This document shows, piece by piece, positions 1 through 7,300 of a stretch of DNA of 8,758 nucleotides. The translations under genes and the position numbers were made by a program. The notes under the pieces were generated by a model. That model searched no databases and was not told the DNA's origin. It saw only the letters and a list, made by a program, of their open reading frames with translations. Each line of letters begins with the position of its first letter. Positions within the stretch are counted from its first letter, which is position 1. This DNA is from Balneolia bacterium (GTDB lineage Bacteria; Bacteroidota; Rhodothermia; Balneolales; Cyclonatronaceae), in assembly GCA_003566395.1 (NCBI GenBank), contig PXDL01000514.1:1-8758 (forward strand), given 5' to 3'.

Positions 1-2179
1 AAACCGTAGTGGACGAACTTCCGATGAGGGCAGGTCCTTTCAGGCCGTGCTCAAGCTCCGGGTTTCCCGCCCGGTAACAGGGAACTTCCTGTCTTACATC
101 ACCCAGCACAACGCTTTGTGATTTCACCGGACCGTTCTCCAGCTTTTCGGTCCCAAAAGTCCGTTTCCCGCTTTCCTGTGCCGGTATTACCGAAGCAATC
201 ATTCGCATCGACTCCACTTCAACAACGGCATCCCCGGCGGGGAGTATCCCGTATATCCGGCGGTAAGATGAACGAAACCGCTCCGGGGCATCCGACAAAT
301 CATTGTTGCGACAGTCCACCTGAAGCGTGGTTTCCTGTCCGCGCAGCCGCATCAGCAAGAGCGTGCGAAATTCCGGATTCGCTTTTGTGATGCGTTCCGT
401 TTTGCGCCTTAGCTCCTTTTTCAGCGTCGCAACGATTTCATCCGCTTCAGCGAGCACTTCATCCAGCGGCTGAAGCAACTGCTTTTCCGCGATTTCTTCA
501 ACTTCGGAAGTCATCAGTCCGTAGGCGCTGAGCACCGATGCCGTAGCCGGAAACTGAATCGTTTGTATCCTCAGCCGTTCGGCAATATCGCAGGCATGCT
601 GTCCCCCGGCTCCGCCAAAAGATAGCAGCGCGTAAGCATCGGGGCTGAACCCTCGCCGCACCGAAACCGTCCGGATTGCATCGGCCATACGTTCGTTTGC
701 GATATCAAACAAATCGGCCGTCAGACGGTGCGCTTCCGGTCTTGATCCGGTTTTCTCACGTATCTCATCCCGTAGCTTTTCTAATGCTTTTTCGGACGCT
801 CGGATATCCACAGGAATCGAGAACAACTCCGGCAGAATGCGTCCGCTGATCAGGTTGAGATCGGTAAGGGTGAAGGGGCCGCCTTTGCCGTAGGCTGCCG
901 GACCCGGATCAGCTCCGGCACTTTCGGGTCCGACCCGCAACCGGTGGCCGTCGAACCTGCAAATTGAGCCGCCCCCTGCAGCAACGGTTTCGATGTCCAC
1001 GGCGGGCGCCATCACACTAACCTGACCTACGCGGTGAGAAAAAGTCAGCTGTGGATCGCCGTCTATGCGCGCCACATCGGTGCTCGTTCCGCCCATATCG
1101 AAACTCAGAATTCTGGAAAATCCGGCTTCCCTGCCCGATGCAGCGGCTCCCGCCACTCCGGCGGCCGGTCCGCTGAGCAAACTGTCCACCGGCTGGAATC
1201 CGCCGAATAGCTTCAACCCACCTGCGCTGCTCATCACCAGCTTGGTGCCTTCGGGCGCGGCCCGCTCCAGATCTGCACGCCAGTTTCGCAGTACCGGATT
1301 TAGCACCGCATTCACCAGAGTGGTTTGGCTCCGGTCATGATAGTTGATGAGCCGGGCCGTATCTGACGAAAGAATCACATGTTCAAATCCGGCACGGTTT
1401 AATAATTTCCTGAGATGCTGCTCGTGGGCGGGGTTTTTCCAGGCGTTACGAAGACAAACTGCGGCCACCTCTATGCCCGATTTCTTCCAGTCGTCAAAAC
1501 TTGCGAGTATAAGATCCGCGTTTAATGGCTTCTGCTCGTTTCCTTCGGTAGTAAGTATTCCGCCCGCTTCTTGTACCCGTGCATAGATTGGCGTGGGTTT
1601 GTTCACTTTAAGCGAAAATAAATCCGGTCGCTGCTGACTTCCGATAAGGAGTAAATCCTTGAATCCCTCGCTTACAATCAGAGCGGCTGGCGCAAATGTG
1701 CCTTCGAGCAGAGCGTTGGTAGTTTGGGTGCCTGCGAGCCTCCATTGAAGCTTCGGAAGCGTTGTATCAGGTGGCGTTCCGGTAAGCAGCCGGGCCGCCA
1801 GCACGGGCGACTCTTCTCCGGTGAAAAGGCCGGCAGAATGCGGTTCAAACGGAATTTCCTTTTCAAGGGTTAATGTATTCGAATCTGCATCGGAGGCCAT
1901 CACCCTGCAAGTGAACTCATTTTGATCGCCGAACAGTCTGATTTCCATACCCGGCAGGGATTCGGCCCGAATGGTTGAGTCCAGCGATGCAAACAGCACG
2001 TTTTGGCCCCGCCGGGCGTTACATGAGAAGCGGTACTCCCCCGAACTAAGGATTTTCAGCATAGTGCCGGACGATCCACCGGGCTGGTACAGACAGTCGG
2101 TAAATGTGCCTCCCTTGTCTATACAAAGCAGCGCTTCTTCGGGTTTTCCTTTCGTAAATGCGGCAGTTTTGTCAGTCAT
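1..2179 (-). CDS. Hydantoinase/5-oxoprolinase family protein, N-terminal (HyuA-like) part, cut by window edge
   Basis: This is a cytoplasmic ATP-dependent amidohydrolase of the 5-oxoprolinase/hydantoinase/acetone carboxylase family, which opens cyclic amide rings such as 5-oxoproline. The frame is open from an ATG at 2179 to the left edge (726 residues). Visible family motifs are DKGGTFTD at residues 21-28 (N-terminal phosphate-binding loop), LLIGSQQRPDLF just after residue 180, DMGGTSTDV from residue 361, then AAGGGSICRFDG, SAGADPGPAAYG, SFGGAGGQHACD from residue 520, and GPALIGSSSTTV at 715-726, which normally closes the HyuA half. A beta-rich insertion at about residues 45-135 precedes the GT..TNALLE segment. 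I associate that layout with long fused HyuA-HyuB oxoprolinases of about 1200-1300 residues, so a HyuB half probably continues past the edge; this is inference. The usual NALLERKG reads NALLEGTF here. The substrate cannot be assigned: 5-oxoproline is likely, a hydantoin possible. The gene is divergent from the Tam genes and functionally unrelated to them. Confidence 0.93.
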   Translation of the reverse strand, partial: MTDKTAAFTKGKPEEALLCIDKGGTFTDCLYQPGGSSGTMLKILSSGEYRFSCNARRGQNVLFASLDSTIRAESLPGMEIRLFGDQNEFTCRVMASDADSNTLTLEKEIPFEPHSAGLFTGEESPVLAARLLTGTPPDTTLPKLQWRLAGTQTTNALLEGTFAPAALIVSEGFKDLLLIGSQQRPDLFSLKVNKPTPIYARVQEAGGILTTEGNEQKPLNADLILASFDDWKKSGIEVAAVCLRNAWKNPAHEQHLRKLLNRAGFEHVILSSDTARLINYHDRSQTTLVNAVLNPVLRNWRADLERAAPEGTKLVMSSAGGLKLFGGFQPVDSLLSGPAAGVAGAAASGREAGFSRILSFDMGGTSTDVARIDGDPQLTFSHRVGQVSVMAPAVDIETVAAGGGSICRFDGHRLRVGPESAGADPGPAAYGKGGPFTLTDLNLISGRILPELFSIPVDIRASEKALEKLRDEIREKTGSRPEAHRLTADLFDIANERMADAIRTVSVRRGFSPDAYALLSFGGAGGQHACDIAERLRIQTIQFPATASVLSAYGLMTSEVEEIAEKQLLQPLDEVLAEADEIVATLKKELRRKTERITKANPEFRTLLLMRLRGQETTLQVDCRNNDLSDAPERFRSSYRRIYGILPAGDAVVEVESMRMIASVIPAQESGKRTFGTEKLENGPVKSQSVVLGDVRQEVPCYRAGNPELEHGLKGPALIGSSSTTV

Positions 2180-2196
2180 TGAAGTTTGGTCCGCAT
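2176..2196 (-). promoter_or_regulatory. Possible six-codon leader ORF coupled to the oxoprolinase start
   Basis: A short frame encodes MRTKLQ and ends with a TGA that overlaps the oxoprolinase ATG as ATGA. This is the junction type typical of translational coupling by termination and reinitiation. Its ATG lies within a CCGC-ATA-GCGG inverted repeat. No ribosome binding site precedes it, and a frame this short can easily occur by chance, so it is listed only as a candidate. Confidence 0.2.
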
Positions 2197-2417
2197 AGCG
2201 GATTATAAAGAAAAGATAAGGCACCGTTCGGGCTTTAGCTTACATTTTTTATCCAAATCAACGTGATTCAGGGTGGTTTTACCAGTTCAATTATATCACT
2301 TTATCATTTACTTTGTTTATTTTAGTTGTTTCGCATCAAGCCGGTTCTCTTTCTCCCCATAATCCGAAACCCGGAGATACTATTTCGGCACTGTAATGCT
2401 TTGAACGTTTTTGCGAC
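2180..2417. other. Divergent intergenic region
   Basis: This AT-rich spacer separates the leftward oxoprolinase gene from the rightward Omp85-tamB operon and should carry both promoters. No open frame in it looks like a real protein gene. It contains T-rich and A-rich runs (for example around 2245-2252 and 2290-2332), a pyrimidine-rich stretch near 2345-2358, and two tiny hairpin candidates (CCGC-ATA-GCGG at 2191-2201 and TCCG-AAACC-CGGA near 2363-2375). I found no convincing -35/-10 pair, no Bacteroides-type -33/-7 pair with an exact match, no operator palindrome and no terminator. Confidence 0.7.
2202..2207 (-). promoter_or_regulatory. Possible -10 box of the oxoprolinase gene
   Basis: On the minus strand this reads TATAAT, a perfect match to the sigma-70 -10 consensus, 22 bases before the ATG at 2179. 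No good -35 hexamer lies about 17 bases upstream (CGAACG there). If used, transcription would start near 2194-2196 and leave a leader of only about 16 bases. In Bacteroidota-like organisms the primary promoter motif differs, so this may be chance in AT-rich DNA. Confidence 0.25.
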
Positions 2418-4391
2418 TTGTATTTACCATCATTCTTTACTTTTTTATTTCTGCTTGTTGTTTTGCCTGTGGGATTGATCCACGCCAATCCCGGTTCGGA
2501 AGCGGCTGCTGAAAACAAGCTTTCTTCAGGAGTAGTTGCATCCGATCTGTTTCTTGAAGAAATCAGGCGTCCCCAAATCCGATCTGTCCGAATTCAGGGC
2601 AACAGACATTATTCCGGGATGGTACTTCGGGATATCATCGGAAGCGAAGCACCTTCAACCTTCCAGAAAATGATGTTTTGGAGGCGTGGAGGTTTCGAAT
2701 ATTCGGAGACCGAAGCTCGGCGTGATGTTATCCGGATCGAGCGATTTTACCGGAGACGGGGCTTTTATGATGTTTCCGTTCGCTTCGAAGTGGAAGAAGG
2801 CCGCCGGGAGCATCACCGAAAGCTCACTTTTTTTGTTGAGGAAGGCGAACCTACGCTCGTCAAAACCTTTGAGATGATATTCGAAGATGCGGATGAAGAA
2901 AAAATTGAGAACATCCGTTCATCACGTGAGTTCAGCCGGGTTGAGTCCCGCAATCCGCTTCAGGAAACCAACCGCTACCAGCGCGTACGTCATCCCGATC
3001 TCGAGGCTGATTTTCTTACGGCTTTGCGAAATTCCGGGTATGCATTTGCCACGACCAAAGTTGAGGCCGATGTGGACACCGTGGCCCGCGAAGCAGATGT
3101 AAGGGCGATCATAAATCCCCGGGAAGTTGCCTATTTCCGCAATATTGAGGTACAAGGCGAACTTACCGTATCGGAATCGTTAATTCGGTTTCAGTCGGCC
3201 ATTCGTGAAGGGGATCAGTACAGTTTGCGGAAAATGCGCGATGCCCAGCAGCTTTTATTTCGGCATCCGCTCGTGCGGCTGGCCACGTTAAGTATTCCGG
3301 AGCAGGAGCAGGATGAACATGTTGATATCCGCATACGAATCCGCGAGCAGCCGCTTCGGACCGTTCAGCTTCTTGGGGGAATAGGCACCGAAGAACTGCT
3401 TCGGGGGCAAGTAACCTGGACACACAGAAACCCATTTGGAAACGGCCACCGATTTACTGCCTCTACACGCGCTTCCTTTATCGAGCAGCGAGCCAATCTT
3501 GAATACCTTATTCCGGGTTTTGTTAATCCCAGAAGCAACCTCGCGGTCTCCCCGTTTGCGTTGCGTAAAGACGAAGACAGCTTCCGGATTTATCGTGCAG
3601 GCCTAAATAACAACCTCACCTATTACTACAGCCAAAACCTGATTGGAAGCTTAAGCTATGAGTTTAGTTTAAATGATGAGGCCATTAAAGACGCGGCCGG
3701 TGTTCGTACCGACAGCACGCAAATCTATAATATCTCGGCCCTCAAACTCTCCGCGCTCTATAACGAATCCACCGGCGACCGAAGCCAGGGCTGGTCTATC
3801 CGGCCGTTTGCCGAGTTTTCCGGTTTTCTGAATACCGGATCAATTTACTATCAGCGTTTTTCACTGGATGTCAGAAGGTTTATTGATTTCACCTCCACCA
3901 CTCAACTGGCTTTACGCATTAATTCCGGATTGCTCCTTTCCGGTGATCCTTTCGATACCCCGGCCAATATCCGGTTTTATGCAGGCGGTTCAAATTCGGT
4001 GAGGGGGTACACACGGTGGCAGCTCGGGCCTAAACGGGAAGTAGTGGATCAAAATGATAATTTTCAACAGTATCTACCGCTCGGCGGGCAGTCCTTGCTT
4101 ACCTTCAACTCTGAAATCAGGCAGGATCTCCCCCTGTTTTTGAGCGGATTTCAACTGGCGGCCTTTATGGATGGAGGTCAGGTCTGGCTGAATTTTGAAG
4201 ATACCAATCCGTCCGATTTCCAATATACAGCCGGTGGCGGTGTCCGCTATATGTCTCCAATCGGCCCGATTAGGCTCGATATCGGCTGGAAACTGAATCC
4301 AACCGATGAAGACCTGAATACTTTCCAGAACGAGAACTTTGGCGGCATCAACCGCTGGGCAATACATTTCAGTATAGGACAGGCGTTTTAG
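2418..4391 (+). CDS. tamA: Omp85 family outer-membrane protein, TamA-like (POTRA plus surface-antigen barrel)
   Basis: This is an outer-membrane beta-barrel assembly or translocation protein. The product is 657 residues. A hydrophobic segment at residues 6-23 ends in IHA, giving a plausible signal peptidase I site after A23, with no lipobox in this frame. About three POTRA domains follow (roughly residues 53-143, 145-235 and 237-310; the first starts IRSVRIQGNRHYSG), then a surface-antigen barrel from about 312. Barrel hallmarks are GGSNSVRGY with the VRGY loop-6 motif at 528-531, FMDGGQVW around 583-590, GPIRLDIGW from 616, and a C-terminal phenylalanine after alternating hydrophobic residues (beta-signal). 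Three POTRAs and a following tamB favour TamA over BamA, which usually has five. The start is uncertain: TTG at 2418 is the first start-type codon after the in-frame TAA at 2394, without a Shine-Dalgarno sequence or a positively charged signal N-region. A different frame offers a better N-region (see findings). Confidence 0.92.
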   Translation: MYLPSFFTFLFLLVVLPVGLIHANPGSEAAAENKLSSGVVASDLFLEEIRRPQIRSVRIQGNRHYSGMVLRDIIGSEAPSTFQKMMFWRRGGFEYSETEARRDVIRIERFYRRRGFYDVSVRFEVEEGRREHHRKLTFFVEEGEPTLVKTFEMIFEDADEEKIENIRSSREFSRVESRNPLQETNRYQRVRHPDLEADFLTALRNSGYAFATTKVEADVDTVAREADVRAIINPREVAYFRNIEVQGELTVSESLIRFQSAIREGDQYSLRKMRDAQQLLFRHPLVRLATLSIPEQEQDEHVDIRIRIREQPLRTVQLLGGIGTEELLRGQVTWTHRNPFGNGHRFTASTRASFIEQRANLEYLIPGFVNPRSNLAVSPFALRKDEDSFRIYRAGLNNNLTYYYSQNLIGSLSYEFSLNDEAIKDAAGVRTDSTQIYNISALKLSALYNESTGDRSQGWSIRPFAEFSGFLNTGSIYYQRFSLDVRRFIDFTSTTQLALRINSGLLLSGDPFDTPANIRFYAGGSNSVRGYTRWQLGPKREVVDQNDNFQQYLPLGGQSLLTFNSEIRQDLPLFLSGFQLAAFMDGGQVWLNFEDTNPSDFQYTAGGGVRYMSPIGPIRLDIGWKLNPTDEDLNTFQNENFGGINRWAIHFSIGQAF

Positions 4392-4395
4392 CTGC

Positions 4396-7300
4396 ATGGT
4401 TGAAAAGAATAACATAAAACCCGAATCTCCAAAGCCAAAAAGACGGCGCCGATGGCCCTGGATTCTGCTGGGCATAATAATCTTACTTTTTGCAGGGATA
4501 CGGATTTCGCTTCAGTCGGACTGGCTTTTCGGGATTATCAAAACGCAAGCCGAACAGGCTGTTCATGAAGCCACCGGCGCGGAATTCACCATCGGCTCAC
4601 TCCGCGGTGATCTGCTTCGGTTTGTTGAAATGACCGACGCCGAACTTGCCAAAAACGACCCTGTCGTAAAGCTCGACACGCTGGAAGTACGCTACAATAT
4701 CTGGGCGCTCTTTTCACGCACGATCGACATCACATCTGTACGTATAAGCGGGCTGGATGTACATCTGGAGCAGCAGGCCGATTCCACCTGGAACTTCATG
4801 GAACTCATAGGTGATGCGGATCCCGACGAGGACGTGGAGCCTTCGGATTTCCCCTTTACGCTGAAACTGCAGCATATCACCCTTGATAACAGCCGGATTC
4901 AAATTCACGCCCCCTACCTCCTGCCCGATGACAAGCTGCTTATTGATGAAATCAGAGCCGAAGCCGGGCTAACCTACAGCCAGGATCACATCTCGGCCGG
5001 GCTTGACCAGCTTGCCTTCAAGATCGTTGAAGGCCGCCTTCCCGAACCGATTGCCTTTGAGACCTCCGCTTCTTATGACGACGATCTGATTACCCTCGAC
5101 CGCCTCCTTATTTCAACCGGCCGTTCGGCGCTTGGCGCAGAAGGGCGATTTGATCTCGAAACCGACGAACTCCGTGCCGATATCGAAGACACCCATATCA
5201 GCCGCGCCGACCTGGCCGCCTATTTGGACGACATTCCCGAATTTGAAACAGCCCGCATCACTTTGTCCGCCGACGGCAGCCTTTCCGACCTTGAAGCAGG
5301 TTTCGAACTTCATGCTCCCGGCCTTATAAAAGCCGGGCTTACCGCGCGGTTGGCGACCGAACCCGAGCTTCAGCTTTCTTATTTAGAACTCGAGCTTGAT
5401 GAACTCAACCTGCAAGCACTCACCGGAGATCCCGATCTGGATGCCGATGCAGGTAAGCTAAGGCTGACCGTGGACGGTACCATTCCCCTTGAGCGCTATC
5501 AGGAAGCTGTGGCCGATATCCGGATTGAGCTGAATACCGCCCGTTTTGAGCATATAAGCCTGGCCGATCTCAGGCTGGATGCCAAACTTGACCAATCCGA
5601 GCTTGAGGCTGATCTCCGGGTTCTTTCCGCCGGCGAACCGATTGAGATAGCGGCCGGTATCCGGCAGATTTGGAGCGAAAAGCCCGAATGGAACCTTACC
5701 GGAACTATTCGCAATCTCAACCCGGCCTACTACGCGCAAGACCCGGAGCTGGAAGGGCGCATCAATATGGATTTTGAAGTTTCGGGTACCGGAACCGAGC
5801 CTCACGCAGAGCCGTGGACCTACAGCTTGCGTATTCCCGATCCTGTAATTATGGAATACAACCAACTCGGCCGGATTTCTCTGGAAGGAAACCTCACCCA
5901 CCGGAATCTGAGCAGCGACCTGCACATGGATTCTCCCGGAGGAAGCATTCATCTGAGCGCACTTGTACAGGGCTGGCAGGAAGCTGTACCGGAGTGGGTC
6001 GTCACTCTGGAAACCTCCGATCTTGATCTGTCCGTAATTGCCAATCTTGAAGACCTACCTACTCTGATTAATATGGAAGCAGAGCTGGAAGGCCGCGGAA
6101 CCGATCCGGAGACAGACCTTCGTTTTGAACTCAGCACCAGACTTCAGAACAGCCGTGTTCTGGAGGAGCCTTTTGACAAGCTTGATGCCGAAATTACCTT
6201 TGAAAATCAAATCGTGTACTTGCACAACGTAGAGCTGGAAAGCCAGTTTGTGAACGGTACGGCTGAAGGGAGGCAGTCCGTCACGGATTTTACGGACGCT
6301 GAGAACCGGCTCGATTTTGATTTCGAAATCGGAAATCTTGAATCCTTCGCAGGTATTGCCGGTGCCGATACCCTTCACGCTTCAGGCAGGTTGAACGGAA
6401 GGCTCCGCCCCGTGAACGGCACACCGGTGCTGGAATCTGAACTGCGTATAGAACCACTGGTTTTTGACGATCTGCTTGTTTCGGCAATCGAGGGTCATTT
6501 CACTGCTTTGCTGAGCGAAACACCGGAAATTGAAATAGATATCACCCTTCAAAGCCCGTCTTATGGTGATTTCAAGCTTCAGGATATCCATCTTGTGAAT
6601 TCAACTGTTTTGGGGGATGACGAGATAACCGGAGACTTTGATTTCCGCCTGATCCGCACTTCATCTTACGGTCTTTTCCACAAAGCGTCGTTCAGTATAG
6701 CTGAAGAAATCGTCCTCAATACCACCGAGTTAAACCTTGTTGAAGACGGATTTGCTCTCGAACTTGAGGCTCCTTTTTCGGTTCGTATCAGCGGCGAAGG
6801 GGATCAGCAAACCGTCCGGATGGATACGCTGAGTATGCGCTCGGATGATGAAGCCCGGATGCAGCTTCATGCGATGACCGGGCCTGGAAACCTGATCGAA
6901 GGTTGGATTAACGCAACGCGGCTTAACCTGGGCGCGATGCAGGATGTACTGCTCGATGAACGCATTGCCGATCTGTATTTCAACGGTTCGGTGGATTTCC
7001 GCCTTGAGAACGAAACGCTTGTAGCCGACATCGACACCGAGCTATCAGACATCAACTATAACGGACTGTCATTCGACTCCTACCAGCTCACCCTTAACAT
7101 TGAAGAAAACCGGATGCAGATCGAAACGCAGCTGATTCATGAAGATGACCGGCTCATGCAGGGATCCTTTTCACTTCCGTTCCGTTTGGGCGATCCGGAA
7201 ACCTTCCCCGACGCGTTTTATGATGAATATGTAGATGGTTCCCTTGAGTTAAATCCGTTAGATATCACCCGCTTTGAATCCTTTCTGGAGCAGGCCGGGT

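Noticed and set aside
118..2198. Several plus-strand open frames of 75-91 codons in the left part, and a 62-codon minus-strand one at 1678-1866
   Set aside because: They are shadows of the oxoprolinase frame, which has a continuous set of family motifs on the minus strand from 2179 to the edge.
2257..2417. Bacteroides-type promoter (TTTG and TAnnTTTG) for the Omp85 operon
   Set aside because: TTTG strings and near matches such as TTACTTTG occur near 2308-2315, but no pair with correct spacing and an exact -7 element was found.
2336..2518. A 60-codon minus-strand open frame over the Omp85 gene start
   Set aside because: It is antisense to the signal peptide region, has low-complexity basic content and no supporting start signals.
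4392..4395. Terminator or promoter between the Omp85 gene and tamB
   Set aside because: The gap is only four bases and no hairpin with a T-run lies nearby; the two genes look co-transcribed.
4074..4475. A 133-codon minus-strand open frame spanning the Omp85-tamB junction
   Set aside because: It overlaps the conserved barrel end of the Omp85 protein and the start of TamB, and its translation has no family features.
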